Position numbers and translations under genes: made by a program. Below the pieces are notes generated by a model, which was not told where the DNA came from, searched no databases, and was given only the letters and a program-made list of their open reading frames with translations. Below are positions 33,930 to 43,574 of a stretch of 64,000 nucleotides of DNA, piece by piece; positions within the stretch are counted from its first letter, which is position 1; every line of letters begins with the position of its first letter. The DNA lies in contig CAWEGV010000012.1 of assembly GCA_963808615.1 (NCBI GenBank), positions 1,612,001 through 1,676,000 of the forward strand, given 5' to 3'. The DNA comes from Palsa-504 sp963808615 (GTDB taxonomy: Bacteria; Actinomycetota; Actinomycetes; Streptosporangiales; Streptosporangiaceae).

Positions 33930-34984
33930 TCACCGCCGAGCTCCGGCGGGCCATCTGCGCCGCAGTCGGCCACGACGACGCGGACCCGCTGCTCCGCCCG
34001 GGGCCGGTCCCGGGCAGTTACGCCTCCAGCCTCCCGTTCCGCCTCGCCGCACGGCTCGGGCAGGATCCGCGCGATGTCGCGGCGGCGCTGGCGGCCAGGC
34101 TCGGCGGCGAGCCGTGGATCGCGGCCGCGCAGGTCACCGGGTCTGGCTACGTCACCGTCACCGTCACCCACGAAGCCCTGTCCGGCCTGGCCGTGCGGGT
34201 CGCGCGGGCGGGTCCCGCCTGCGCGGCCAGCGACGCGCTCCGCGGCCGCACCGTGACCGGCCCCGTCGAGGTCGATCTGGCCGCCGAGCCGGACTGGCCG
34301 CGGGCCCGCGCGGCCCTCGCCGCCCACCTGACCGCCCGGCTCGCCCGCGCCGCGGACGCGACCGTCATATTTTCGGCCGAACGATCCGTGGTTCCTCCCT
34401 CCGGCCCCCGATCCGCGTGCCCAGCTGATCCCGAACGGCCGGTGGTTCCTCCCCCCGGCTGCCCGCCCAGCGCCTCGGGCGAGGCGGGGCCGGTGGCGGC
34501 CGCCGTCGGCTACGCGGGCGCGGACGCGGTGCGGTTCTCGCTGGCCCGGACGCCCCCGGGCGCGGCCCCGCCGCCCGCCACGGTCATGGCGCGGCACCTG
34601 CTCGCCAATCCCGCTTATGCTGTTCGGTACGCGCATGCCGCCGCTGCCGCCGTGCTGCGCTGGGCCTCCGCACTGGGGGCGGGGCCAGCCGGACCCCAGG
34701 AGTTCCGGTCGGGCCTGCTCACCGGACCGGAGGAACTGGCGCTGCTCGACGCGCTGTCCTGGCTCCCGGAACGGGTGGCCATGGCCGCGCGCCGCGGCCG
34801 GCCCGACGAGTTCGCCGGGTACGTGGAGGGGCTGGCAGCACGGACGATTGACACCATGAGCACCACTGGCTTCAGGAAAGTAACGAGCATCGGCAGCGAG
34901 AGGCTCTGGCTGGCGGCGGCGGCGCGGGCCGGGCTGGCCGCCAGCCTCGGGCTGCTCGAGGTCGGCGCGCCCGATCGGCTGTAG
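33926..34984 (+). CDS. nrtL: ArgS-related anticodon-binding protein NrtL
   Basis: The 352-residue protein has an N-terminal region resembling the Arg-tRNA synthetase N domain and a C-terminal DALR-type helical anticodon-binding domain (~200-350) with AYAVRYAHAAAAAVLRWA and ALLDALSWLPERV, but no catalytic HIGH/KMSKS core. It is the actinobacterial ArgS-like protein habitually found before lysA. Residues ~150-190 contain a Pro-rich internal duplication (RSVVPPSG / RPVVPPPG). It overlaps the receiver gene by 4 bp and lies 24 bp before lysA. Function is unknown. Confidence 0.7.
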   Translation: MITAELRRAICAAVGHDDADPLLRPGPVPGSYASSLPFRLAARLGQDPRDVAAALAARLGGEPWIAAAQVTGSGYVTVTVTHEALSGLAVRVARAGPACAASDALRGRTVTGPVEVDLAAEPDWPRARAALAAHLTARLARAADATVIFSAERSVVPPSGPRSACPADPERPVVPPPGCPPSASGEAGPVAAAVGYAGADAVRFSLARTPPGAAPPPATVMARHLLANPAYAVRYAHAAAAAVLRWASALGAGPAGPQEFRSGLLTGPEELALLDALSWLPERVAMAARRGRPDEFAGYVEGLAARTIDTMSTTGFRKVTSIGSERLWLAAAARAGLAASLGLLEVGAPDRL

Positions 34985-35008
34985 GCCGCCGAACCCGAAG
35001 GGATCCGC

Positions 35009-36457
35009 ATGAGCCGTGTCGCGCACCCGGCCGGGCCACGCCACGGTGACGTGCTGCCCGCCGACCATCCGCCCGCCGCGCCGGCGGACCTGAACGCGCT
35101 GCTCCCCGGCATCTGGCCGCGCGGTGCCCGCCGTTCCGGTGGCGTGCTGACCATCGGCGGGGCGGACGTGCGGGAGCTGGCGGCCGAGTTCGGCACGCCG
35201 CTCTACGTGTGCGACGAGCAGGACGTGCGGTCGCGATGCCGGGACTACACCGAGGCGTTCGGACCGGAGGCCCGGGTGTTCTACGCGGCCAAGGCGTTCT
35301 GCTCCCGCGCGGTGCTGCGCTGGGTGAGCTCCGAAGGGCTGGGCGTGGACGTCTGCACCGGCGGCGAGCTGGAGATCGCGCTGTCGGCCGGCGTGCCGCC
35401 GGAGCAGATCGCGCTGCACGGCAACAACAAGACGCTCGAGGAACTGGCCCGCGTGCTCTCGGTCGGGGTCGGGCACGTGGTGGCCGACTCGTTCGAGGAG
35501 ATCGCCCGGCTGGCCTACCTGACCGACAGTGCTGACCCGGGGGGGCGACCCCCCGGAACCCCCCGCGACCGGGGGGACCCATCCCCCCGGACCCCCCTTG
35601 TCAAGGTGCTGGTCCGCGTCACCACCGGGGTGGAGGCGCACACCCACGAGTTCATGGCGACCGCGCACGACGACCAGAAGTTCGGCTTCTCGCTGGCCTC
35701 GGGCGCGGCCGACGAGGCGGTCCGGCGCGTGCTGGCCAGCCCCGGCCTGGCGTTCGCCGGCCTGCACTCGCACATCGGCTCGCAGATCTTCGACACGGCC
35801 GGCTTCGAGGTGGCCGCGCACCGGGTGGTGGAGCTGGCGGCCAGGATCCGCGACGAGCACGGGATCGAGATCGACGAGCTCGATCTCGGCGGCGGGTTCG
35901 GCATCGCCTACACCGAGGAGGACGACGCGCCGCAGATCAAGGAGCTGGCCCACCACCTGAGCCAGATCGTTGACTGGCAGTGCCGGGCCGCCGGGCTGCC
36001 GCGGCCGCGGCTGACCGTCGAGCCGGGCCGCGGCATCGTCGGGCCGTCCATGGTCACGCTGTACTCGGTGGGCACGATCAAGGACGTGGACGGGCTGCGC
36101 ACCTACGTCAGCGTGGACGGCGGGATGAGCGACAACGTCAGGACCGCGCTGTACGACGCGGAGTACACCTGTGCGCTGGCCTCCCGCGACTCCTCGTCGC
36201 CGCCGAGGCTGTCCCGGGTGGTGGGCAGGCACTGCGAGAGCGGCGACATCGTGGTGCGGCACGCGTACCTGCCGTCCGACCTGGCCCCCGGCGACCTGCT
36301 GGCCGTGGCCGCCACCGGCGCCTACTGCCGGTCCCTGGCCAGCAACTACAATCACGTGCCCCGGCCGGCTGTCGTCGCGGTCAGCGAGGGCGCCGATCCC
36401 ACCGTGATCGTCCGCCGCGAGAGCCTGGACGACCTGCTCAGCCTGGACGTCGGTTGA
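35009..36457 (+). CDS. lysA: diaminopimelate decarboxylase
   Basis: The 482-residue PLP enzyme converts meso-diaminopimelate to L-lysine in the last step of lysine synthesis. It shows the PLP lysine in FYAAKAFCS (~93), the SHIGSQI block (~252), EPGRGIVGPS (~336) and the GRHCESGD dimer-interface Cys motif (~408). An in-frame insertion of ~22 residues rich in Gly/Pro/Arg/Asp (~173-194) is encoded by a GC-rich palindromic stretch at 35530-35600; normal orthologues run directly from the 'DSAD' side to VKVLVRVTTG. It is followed by hom and the threonine genes. Confidence 0.9.
   Translation: MSRVAHPAGPRHGDVLPADHPPAAPADLNALLPGIWPRGARRSGGVLTIGGADVRELAAEFGTPLYVCDEQDVRSRCRDYTEAFGPEARVFYAAKAFCSRAVLRWVSSEGLGVDVCTGGELEIALSAGVPPEQIALHGNNKTLEELARVLSVGVGHVVADSFEEIARLAYLTDSADPGGRPPGTPRDRGDPSPRTPLVKVLVRVTTGVEAHTHEFMATAHDDQKFGFSLASGAADEAVRRVLASPGLAFAGLHSHIGSQIFDTAGFEVAAHRVVELAARIRDEHGIEIDELDLGGGFGIAYTEEDDAPQIKELAHHLSQIVDWQCRAAGLPRPRLTVEPGRGIVGPSMVTLYSVGTIKDVDGLRTYVSVDGGMSDNVRTALYDAEYTCALASRDSSSPPRLSRVVGRHCESGDIVVRHAYLPSDLAPGDLLAVAATGAYCRSLASNYNHVPRPAVVAVSEGADPTVIVRRESLDDLLSLDVG
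35530..35600. repeat. GC-rich palindromic in-frame insertion in lysA
   Basis: Runs of GGGGGG and CCCCCC form several overlapping hairpins within the lysA coding sequence without breaking frame. Similar sequence occurs inside thrB (40010-40075) and at the end of the AtpZ-like gene (49137-49205). Confidence 0.6.
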
Positions 36458-36495
36458 CATCCTCCGTCGCCCCAAAGGGCGGGGACTCCAGCCGC
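36453..36495 (+). mobile_element. possible IS200/IS605 end remnant
   Basis: TTGACATCCTCC followed by GCCCC-AAA-GGGCGGGGACTCC closely resembles the hairpin end of IS200/IS605 elements. It overlaps the lysA stop codon. The ~260-bp gap up to hom contains no transposase and otherwise nothing recognisable. Confidence 0.35.
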
Positions 36496-36719
36496 GACCT
36501 GCGATCGCGCTGTAGATATGCGGTTCACTGGCCCGGCAACCCGAAAGCCTCCCCGCGCAGCCACGGCATGCCCTGCCGCGGTTTCATGCTAGGTAGTGCA
36601 AATGCCCGCTTGGCTCTTGCGGACAGCTTGAAGGTAACATATCGCACTGACATTCCAGGGGAGGTGGAGCGGCGTTTCCTGGTTTACCTGATGGCCCGGG
36701 TTTCCGCGCCGCAATCCCG

Positions 36720-38018
36720 ATGAACCAGACCCTCGGGACGCTGAAGGTCGCCCTGCTCGGCTGCGGGACGGTCGGGACCCAGGTGGCCCGCCTGCTCACC
36801 GAGCGGGCCGACGACCTGGCCCTGCGGGTCGGAGCCCGGCTGGAGCTGGCCGGGATCGCGGTGCGAAGGATCGGTCACCGCCGAGCCGCGGGGATCGACC
36901 GGGCGCTGCTCACCGCGGACGCACACGCACTGGTCAGCCGTCCGGACGTCGACATCGTGGTCGAGGTGATCGGCGGCATCGAGCCGTCCAGGTCGCTGAT
37001 GCTGGCCGCGCTGAAGGCCGGCAAGCCGGTCGTCACCGCGAACAAGGCGCTGCTCGCCGAGAACGGCGCGGAGATCTACGGCGCGGCCCGCGAGTCCGGG
37101 GCCGACCTGTACTACGAGGCCTCCGTGGCCGGCGCCATCCCACTGCTGCGGCCGCTGCGCGAGTCGCTGGCCGGCGACACCGTGCACCGCGTGCTCGGCA
37201 TCGTCAACGGCACGACCAACTTCATCCTGGACCGGATGGACTCCTCCGGCGCCGATTTCGCCGATTCGCTGGAGGAGGCTCAGGCCCTAGGTTACGCCGA
37301 GGCCGACCCGACCGCGGACGTGGAAGGGTTCGACGCCGCAGCCAAGGCAGCCATCCTGGCCAGCCTGGCCTTCCACACCCCGGTCACCGCGGCGGACGTG
37401 CACCGCGAGGGCATCACGGAGGTCACCGCCGCCGATATCGGCAGCGCGCGGGCCCTGGGCCGGGTGGTCAAGCTGCTCGCCATCTGCGAGCGCTGCGACG
37501 GTGGCATCTCGGTCCGGGCGCACCCGGCGATGATCCCGCGCTCGCATCCGCTGGCCGCCGTGGGCGAGGCCTACAACGCGGTGTTCGTGGAGGCGGAGTC
37601 GGCCTGCCGCCTGATGTTCTACGGCGCCGGCGCCGGGGGTACGCCGACCGCGAGCGCCGTGCTCGGCGACATCGTCGCGGTGGCCAGGAACCGGATGGCC
37701 GGCACGCGCGGCCCGGACGCGTCCACCTACGCCGGGCTGCCGGTCATGCCGATGGGGGAGACGCTGACCAGGTACCACGTCGCGCTCGACGTGGACGACC
37801 GGCCTGGCGTGCTGGCCCCGGTGGCCGAGGCCTACGCACGGCACGACGTGTCCATCGAGGCGGTCCGCCAGACGAGCCGGGGCGAGGAGGCCCAGCTCGT
37901 GATCGTGACCCACACCGCGCGGGACGCTGCGCTGGCTGCCACCGTCCGGGATCTCGAGGCGCTGCCCGTGGTCCGCGCCGTGGCCAGCGTGATGCGGGTG
38001 GAAGGGGAGGAGGAGTAG
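36720..38018 (+). CDS. hom: homoserine dehydrogenase
   Basis: The 432-residue enzyme reduces aspartate semialdehyde to homoserine with NAD(P)H. It has the Rossmann motif LLGCGTVGTQVA (~11-22), ANKALLAE (~104), the signature GIVNGTTNFILDRM (~160-173), the catalytic region EADPTADVEGFDAAAK (~195-210) and a C-terminal ACT domain (~350-425) that mediates threonine feedback inhibition in the family. It is followed 5 bp later by thrC, giving a co-transcribed threonine branch. No clear Shine-Dalgarno precedes ATG 36720. Confidence 0.92.
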   Translation: MNQTLGTLKVALLGCGTVGTQVARLLTERADDLALRVGARLELAGIAVRRIGHRRAAGIDRALLTADAHALVSRPDVDIVVEVIGGIEPSRSLMLAALKAGKPVVTANKALLAENGAEIYGAARESGADLYYEASVAGAIPLLRPLRESLAGDTVHRVLGIVNGTTNFILDRMDSSGADFADSLEEAQALGYAEADPTADVEGFDAAAKAAILASLAFHTPVTAADVHREGITEVTAADIGSARALGRVVKLLAICERCDGGISVRAHPAMIPRSHPLAAVGEAYNAVFVEAESACRLMFYGAGAGGTPTASAVLGDIVAVARNRMAGTRGPDASTYAGLPVMPMGETLTRYHVALDVDDRPGVLAPVAEAYARHDVSIEAVRQTSRGEEAQLVIVTHTARDAALAATVRDLEALPVVRAVASVMRVEGEEE

Positions 38019-38023
38019 CGGCG

Positions 38024-39112
38024 ATGACCGAACCGCAACCGCAGGCCGAGCGGCGAGGCCGCCCCTGGCAGGGCGTGATCGCCGAGTACCGGAGCTGGCT
38101 GCCGGTCACCGACGCGACGCCGGTGGTCAGCCTGCGCGAGGGCGGCACGCCGCTGCTTCCCGCTCCGGTGCTGTCCGCGCGGACCGGCTGTCAGGTCTAC
38201 CTGAAGGTGGAGGGCGGCAACCCGACCGGTTCGTTCAAGGACCGGGGCATGACGGTGGCCATCAGCGTGGCCGCAGGCGCGGGCGCCAAGGCGGTGATCT
38301 GCGCGTCGACCGGGAACACCAGCGCGAGCGCCGCCGCCTACGCGGCCCGGGCCGGGCTCACCTGCGCGGTGCTGGTGCCGCGGGGCAAGATCGCCATCGG
38401 CAAGCTGGCCCAGGCCCTGGTGCACGGCGCCCGGCTGCTGCAGGTGGACGGCTCGTTCGACGACTGCCTGGAGCTGGCCAGGAAGCTGGCCGCCCAGTAC
38501 CCGGTGGCCCTGGTCAACTCGGTCAACCCGGACCGGCTGCAGGGCCAGAAGACCGCCGCGTTCGAGATCGTGGACGACCTGGGCGACGCGCCGGAGGTGC
38601 ACTGCCTGCCGGTCGGCAACGCGGGCAACATCACCGCCTACTGGATGGGATACAGCGAGTACCTGCAGGCCGGGCTGGCCACCCGGGCGCCGCGGATGTT
38701 CGGGTTCCAGGCCAGCGGGGCCGCGCCGATCGTGGCCGGCCTGCCCGTGCTGCAGCCGCAGACGATCGCCACCGCGATCAGGATCGGCAATCCGGCCTCC
38801 TGGCATCTGGCCGAGGCGGCCCGCGACGAGTCCGGCGGCCTGATCGATTCGGTGACCGACAGGGAGATCCTCGCCGCCTACCGCCTGCTGGCCACCCAGG
38901 AGGCGGTGTTCGGTGAGCTCGCATCCGCGGCGAGCGTGGCCGGGCTGCTGAAGGCCTGCGCGAACGGCCAGCTCGCGCCGGGCTCCCGGGTGGTCTGCAC
39001 CATCACGGGAAATGGCCTGAAGGACCCCGACTGGGCGCTGTCCGGCGCCCCGTCTCCCGCCACCATCCCGGCCGAAACGGCCGCCGCCGCCCTGGCCCTC
39101 GGCCTTGGCTAG
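38024..39112 (+). CDS. thrC: threonine synthase
   Basis: The 362-residue PLP-dependent enzyme converts O-phospho-homoserine to threonine. Visible motifs are the PLP lysine in GNPTGSFKDRGM (~66-77), the phosphate/PLP-binding CASTGNTSASAAAYAAR (~90-106), and LPVGNAGNITAYW (~204). Length is typical of the short actinobacterial class. It sits between hom and thrB, although ~250 bp of non-coding sequence separates it from thrB. Confidence 0.92.
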   Translation: MTEPQPQAERRGRPWQGVIAEYRSWLPVTDATPVVSLREGGTPLLPAPVLSARTGCQVYLKVEGGNPTGSFKDRGMTVAISVAAGAGAKAVICASTGNTSASAAAYAARAGLTCAVLVPRGKIAIGKLAQALVHGARLLQVDGSFDDCLELARKLAAQYPVALVNSVNPDRLQGQKTAAFEIVDDLGDAPEVHCLPVGNAGNITAYWMGYSEYLQAGLATRAPRMFGFQASGAAPIVAGLPVLQPQTIATAIRIGNPASWHLAEAARDESGGLIDSVTDREILAAYRLLATQEAVFGELASAASVAGLLKACANGQLAPGSRVVCTITGNGLKDPDWALSGAPSPATIPAETAAAALALGLG

Positions 39113-39221
39113 CCTGCCGTCGGCGTCCCTCGGCCGCCTAGGCCCAGGTGCCCTCAGCTCGGCGTCGCCCGCCAGCCCCACAGGCCCGAGGCGCACGCCG
39201 CTGCCCGCGGCGTCAGGGCCA

Positions 39222-39276
39222 CTACAACCGCATCGATGTGGCATAGAGGCGGCTATAACCGTAGCGATGTCACATC
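39222..39276 (+). repeat. 31-bp imperfect tandem repeat between thrC and thrB
   Basis: CTACAACCGCATCGATGTGG at 39222 recurs as CTATAACCGTAGCGATGTCA at 39253, a 31-bp period. It lies ~85 bp before the thrB start, in the position of a promoter or operator. Confidence 0.4.
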
Positions 39277-39360
39277 GTTGCGGATGAAGGCCGAGAATGC
39301 GGAACCGGGTCCAGATGCTGGTGTTGCCAAAGTGTTGATGAGTTTCCAGTGAGGAGCTGT

Positions 39361-40380
39361 ATGGCTTGGACGGAGGGCCCGGCGCGGGTGCGGGTGCCCG
39401 CGACCAGCGCCAACCTGGGCCCGGGCTTCGACTCGCTCGGGCTCGCGCTCAGCCTGCACGATGACGTGGACGCGTGGGTCCGCCCGTCCGGGCTTTCCGT
39501 CGAGATCTCGGGCGAGGGCGCCGGCCTGGCCGGGGTCGGCGAGGAGCACCTGGTGGTGCGGGCCATGCGTGCGGCATTCGACGTCACCGGGAGCCAGCCG
39601 CCGGGGATCGGGCTGCGCTGCGTGAACCGCATCCCGCACGGCCGGGGCCTCGGCTCGTCGGCCGCCGCCGTCGTGGCGGGCGTCCTCGCCGCCCGGGCGC
39701 TGGCCGCCTGCGGTCAGGACAAGCTGACCGACGACGCGGTGTTCCGGCTCGCCACCGACCTCGAGGGCCACCCCGACAACGTGGCCGCCTGCCTGGGCGG
39801 CGGGCTGACCGTGGCCTGGACGGCCCCAGGGGGCCCGCGCATGGTGCGGCTCGAGCCCGCGTCCTGGATCACGCCCGTGGTCTGCGTCGCGCCGTCCCCG
39901 GTGCGCACCGACGTGGCCCGCGGCCTGCTGCCCGAGGTGGTGCCGCACCAGGACGCGGCGGCCAACGCCGGGCGGAGCGCCCTGCTGGTGGCCGTGCTGT
40001 GTTGTCTCGGGGGGGACGACCCCCAGGCCCCCCCCGCTCATGGGGGGGCTGCCCGCCCCCCCATTCCCCCCGGGGCGACGGCGCTCCTGCTCGATGCGAC
40101 AGAGGATTGGCTGCACCAGGGCTACCGGGGCGGCGCGATGACGCAGACGCACGCGCTGGTACGCAGGCTGCGGGCCGCGGGCCTGCCCGCCGTGGTGTCC
40201 GGGGCGGGCCCCTCGGTGCTGGTGCTCCTCGGCTCCCGCGAGGGGCGTGAACATCGTCACCAGCTGGACAGCCTGGGTTCAATCGTCACAGAAACGGGTA
40301 TTGCATGGCATATAAACTCGCTAGACGTCGAGCGGCAAGGTGCGCGTGTCCTGCGCCCGGAGTCCCCATCGGGCTGCTGA
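39361..40380 (+). CDS. thrB: homoserine kinase
   Basis: The 339-residue GHMP kinase phosphorylates homoserine using ATP. It shows VPATSANLGPGFDSLGLAL near the N-terminus, the ATP-binding GRGLGSSAAAVVAG (~95-108) and a late VVSGAGPSVLVLL motif. ATG 39361 has GAGGAG 5-8 nt upstream. Residues ~216-238 are an in-frame Gly/Pro/Ala-rich insertion encoded by a palindromic GC-rich stretch at 40010-40075, between strands of the GHMP fold. It completes the aspartate-to-threonine set hom-thrC-thrB. Confidence 0.9.
   Translation: MAWTEGPARVRVPATSANLGPGFDSLGLALSLHDDVDAWVRPSGLSVEISGEGAGLAGVGEEHLVVRAMRAAFDVTGSQPPGIGLRCVNRIPHGRGLGSSAAAVVAGVLAARALAACGQDKLTDDAVFRLATDLEGHPDNVAACLGGGLTVAWTAPGGPRMVRLEPASWITPVVCVAPSPVRTDVARGLLPEVVPHQDAAANAGRSALLVAVLCCLGGDDPQAPPAHGGAARPPIPPGATALLLDATEDWLHQGYRGGAMTQTHALVRRLRAAGLPAVVSGAGPSVLVLLGSREGREHRHQLDSLGSIVTETGIAWHINSLDVERQGARVLRPESPSGC
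40010..40075. repeat. GC-rich palindromic in-frame insertion in thrB
   Basis: Alternating runs of six to eight G or C form potential hairpins inside the thrB coding sequence, without a frameshift. It is comparable in type to the lysA insertion. Confidence 0.6.
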
Positions 40381-40962
40381 CGCGGGAGACGAGCGGCAAT
40401 CCGCGCGACCGGGCATGCGGCAGCGCCAGGCCACGTCATCACACTTGGAACTGAGCTGCCGGGTGCCCGAGGCTGCTGGCGGGCCTCGTGGGACCGTTGC
40501 CTCTTCTTCCGCGTGACTTGGACGGCTGCGAAGGAATGCCGTGAGTCCTCATGGTGTTAGGCTTAGTGGCGCACCGGGTGCCCCGCTCCGGTTCGGGTGC
40601 TCGTCGGCAAACCGGGCGCTATCCGGCAAACTCCACTGGGACGGTATTGTTGCCGTACCCGGGGTCTTTGACGCAGGGTGCTCCGCCCTCTTCCGGTACG
40701 AAGGGTGCGGGCTGCCCGGCGGGAGTGCGCGATCTTGGGATGCGGACGAGCGGTACGGCCGTCCGGACGCTTTCCCGGCTCATCTCCTTGGCCTGCGGAC
40801 ACATTGCGACGCACGGAGGAACGCACAGCGTTGCGGCAATCGCGGATATCTGACGGCTGATACTCACAGCGCGGATCAACTCCGGCCCCTCGGGGCCGCT
40901 ATACCGGGTCGACGGGCCCTCCGGGCTCAACCAGGCGGCCGAGAATCATGGAAGGACCATTA
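40381..40962 (+). other. long gene-free leader before rho
   Basis: No convincing gene is seen in this ~580-bp stretch. The longest forward frame (from 40541) runs into rho in a different frame and lacks any domain. The region is the probable promoter and long 5' leader of rho, a gene that in other bacteria is autoregulated through its leader. Confidence 0.4.
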
Positions 40963-42987
40963 GTGAGCGACACAACCGAAATCCTCAGCGGCGCGATCAG
41001 CGCGTCCGGGGACGCCCCCGCCGGTAACTCGGCGCCCCCCGCGGCGGCAGGAGCGACGGAGCCCACGTCCACATCGCGCAGTCGCGGTGGCGCTGGCCTT
41101 TCCTCGATGGTCATGCCCGATCTGGTACGGATCGCCCAGACGCTAGGCATCCCTGGCGCAGGCCGGATGCGTAAGGGCCAGCTCATTGGGGCCATCGAGG
41201 CCCGGCAGGGCGGAGGTTCCCGTCAGGAAGCCAGTGCCGCCAGCAAGGGTTCGGACCAGCGTGCCGCGTCTGCGGGAGCCGATGCGACCCGCCCGGTGAG
41301 ACAGGACGCCATGGAGCCAGACACATTCTCCCGACCGGGCATCGGCGACAGCGCCCCGTCCGGCATCGGCGCAGGCCCCGCCACCCAGGCCGGCCTCGGC
41401 GCGGACGGGGCCGGGCAGCAGCTCAGCTTCTATGAGGAGACCCGCCCGAAGACCGGTGACGGCACGCAGGGTGACGCGCAGCGCAGCGACCGGCGGCGCC
41501 GCAACGGGCGCCGCGATGACCAGCAGCCGCGCGGCCGCGACCAGGCCGCCAGGGAGCAGTCCGGCCGGGACGGCAACGGCCGTGACCAGGGCGGCCGTGA
41601 CCAGGGCGGGCGTGACCAGGGCGGGCGCGACCAGGGCGGGCGCGACCAGGGCGGGCGCGATCACGGCGGCCGGGACGGCCGCGACCAGGCCGGTGATCGC
41701 CGGGAGCCGGCGGCAGCCGGCCGCGGGCCCGCCGGGGAGCAGTTCCGTGACGACGACGGCGATGGGGGACGGCGCCGCGGCCGCGACAGGTACCGCAACA
41801 GGAACCGGAGGCGCGACCGCCAGGCCGACCCGGAGCCCGTGATCACCGAGGATGACGTGCTGATCCCGATCGCCGGCATCCTGGACGTGCTGGAGAGCCA
41901 GGGCTACGCCTTCGTGCGCACCACTGGCTACCTGCCCGGGCCGAACGACGTCTACGTCTCCCTGTCCCAGGTGCGCAAGCACGGCCTGCGCAAGGGCGAC
42001 GTCATCGAGGGCGCGGTCCGGCAGCCGCGCGAGGGGGAGCGCCGGGAGAAGTTCAACGCTCTGGTCCGCCTGGACAAGGTCAACGGCCTCGACCCCGAGC
42101 AGTCGTCGTCCAGGCCAGAATTCTCCAAGCTGGTCCCGCTGTACCCGCAGGACAGGCTCCGGCTGGAGACCGATCCGGGCAACTTGACCAACCGGATCAT
42201 CGACTTGATCTCGCCGATCGGCAAGGGCCAGCGCGGCTTGATCGTGTCCCCGCCCAAGGCTGGCAAGACGATGATCCTGCAATCGATCGCCAACGCCATC
42301 ACCAAGAACAACCCCGAGTGCCACCTCATGGTCGTCCTGGTCGACGAGCGGCCGGAAGAGGTCACCGACATGCAGCGCACGGTGAAGGGCGAGGTCATCC
42401 ACTCCACGTTCGACCACCCGGCCGACGACCACACCACCGTGGCCGAGCTGGCCATCGAGCGCGCCAAGCGGCTGGTCGAGTTGGGCCATGACGTCGTCGT
42501 GCTGCTCGACAACATGACCCGGCTAGGGCGCGCCTACAACAACTCGGCGCCGGCCAGCGGCCGCATCCTGTCCGGCGGCGTGGATTCCACCGCGCTGTAC
42601 CCGCCCAAGCGGTTCTTCGGCGCGGCCCGCAACATCGAGCACGGCGGGTCACTGACCATCCTGGCCGCGGCCCTGATCGAGACCGGCTCCCGGATGGACG
42701 AGGTCATCTTCGAGGAGTTCAAGGGCACCGGCAACATGGAGCTGCGGCTGCGCCGTGAGCTCGCGGAGAAGCGGCTGTTCCCGGCGGTCGACGTGGACGC
42801 CTCGGGCACCCGCAAGGAGGAGATCCTGCTCGCTCCGGAGGAGCTCAAGATCGTCTGGCAGCTGCGCCGGGTACTGCACGCCCTCGAGCCCCAGCAGGCG
42901 CTCGAGCTGCTCATGGAGCAGTTGCGCAAGACCAAGAGCAACGCCGAGTTCCTGCTCCAGGTCCAGAAGACCACTCTGAGCTCCTGA
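40963..42987 (+). CDS. rho: transcription termination factor Rho
   Basis: The 674-residue hexameric RNA helicase/translocase ends transcription. Order: an N-terminal Rho_N-like helix (~40-75), a long Gly/Arg/Asp-rich linker (~150-290) with at least five GRDQG-type pentapeptide repeats, the RNA-binding cold-shock-like domain (~300-380), Walker A SPPKAGKT (~428), VDERPEEV and the R-loop KGTGNMELRLRR. Long charged inserts are typical for actinobacterial Rho. GTG 40963 follows GGAAGGA; ATG 40948 is an alternative. rpmE and prfA follow, the usual order. Confidence 0.93.
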   Translation: MSDTTEILSGAISASGDAPAGNSAPPAAAGATEPTSTSRSRGGAGLSSMVMPDLVRIAQTLGIPGAGRMRKGQLIGAIEARQGGGSRQEASAASKGSDQRAASAGADATRPVRQDAMEPDTFSRPGIGDSAPSGIGAGPATQAGLGADGAGQQLSFYEETRPKTGDGTQGDAQRSDRRRRNGRRDDQQPRGRDQAAREQSGRDGNGRDQGGRDQGGRDQGGRDQGGRDQGGRDHGGRDGRDQAGDRREPAAAGRGPAGEQFRDDDGDGGRRRGRDRYRNRNRRRDRQADPEPVITEDDVLIPIAGILDVLESQGYAFVRTTGYLPGPNDVYVSLSQVRKHGLRKGDVIEGAVRQPREGERREKFNALVRLDKVNGLDPEQSSSRPEFSKLVPLYPQDRLRLETDPGNLTNRIIDLISPIGKGQRGLIVSPPKAGKTMILQSIANAITKNNPECHLMVVLVDERPEEVTDMQRTVKGEVIHSTFDHPADDHTTVAELAIERAKRLVELGHDVVVLLDNMTRLGRAYNNSAPASGRILSGGVDSTALYPPKRFFGAARNIEHGGSLTILAAALIETGSRMDEVIFEEFKGTGNMELRLRRELAEKRLFPAVDVDASGTRKEEILLAPEELKIVWQLRRVLHALEPQQALELLMEQLRKTKSNAEFLLQVQKTTLSS

Positions 42988-43174
42988 CGCCGCCGCTCCC
43001 GAACACCCGCCGGCCGGCGGGAATGCCAGGTCAGGGAATCTGGTTCCAGGGTCTGGCACACTAGAAAGCCGCAACCATGCGGTACCGGTTCACGCGCCGC
43101 GCTGGGCCGGGGACGAACCCGTCCCCGTATCCCCGGCCGGGGCGACCCGGCGACCGCTCAAGGCAGGAGTTGTC

Positions 43175-43408
43175 ATGAAGGCTGACATCCACCCCCAGTA
43201 CAGCGCCACCACGGTGACCTGCAGCTGCGGGAACACCTTTACCACCAGGAGCACCGCCGCCGGCGGCTCGATTCACGTCGAGGTCTGCTCCAACTGCCAC
43301 CCGTTCTACACGGGCAAGCAGAAGATCCTCGACACCGGCGGCCGCGTGGCCCGCTTCGAGAAGCGGTTCGGCAAGACGCCGTTCGGCCAGAAGGCCGACC
43401 AGAAGTAG
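43175..43408 (+). CDS. rpmE: 50S ribosomal protein L31
   Basis: The 77-residue L31 is the zinc-binding (C+) form with Cys residues in CSCG and CSNC (~16-18 and ~37-40). It begins MKADIHPQY and ends with a basic tail including FEKRFGK. ATG 43175 is preceded by AGGAG. It lies between rho and prfA, its normal actinobacterial place. Confidence 0.95.
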   Translation: MKADIHPQYSATTVTCSCGNTFTTRSTAAGGSIHVEVCSNCHPFYTGKQKILDTGGRVARFEKRFGKTPFGQKADQK

Positions 43409-43574
43409 CCTCGCGAGCCGGGATCCAGCCACCCTGGGTCTCGGCTCCGCCGCGGCCGAGTCCCGCTGCTCTCACCATCGTGTGACCCACGCCGGACTGC
43501 AGCGTTGCCCTGGGTATGGATCAGGGCGTGCCGGGCGGTGATACCACGGCCCGTTCAGTAGAAAAGGACATCCA

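Noticed and set aside
40541..40963. 140-residue forward frame before rho
   Set aside because: No domain, no ribosome binding site and it runs into rho in another frame; more likely leader sequence.
41580..41700. 15-bp tandem repeats in rho as a separate repeat element
   Set aside because: They encode the GRDQG linker of Rho, normal for actinobacterial Rho; no sign of an independent element.
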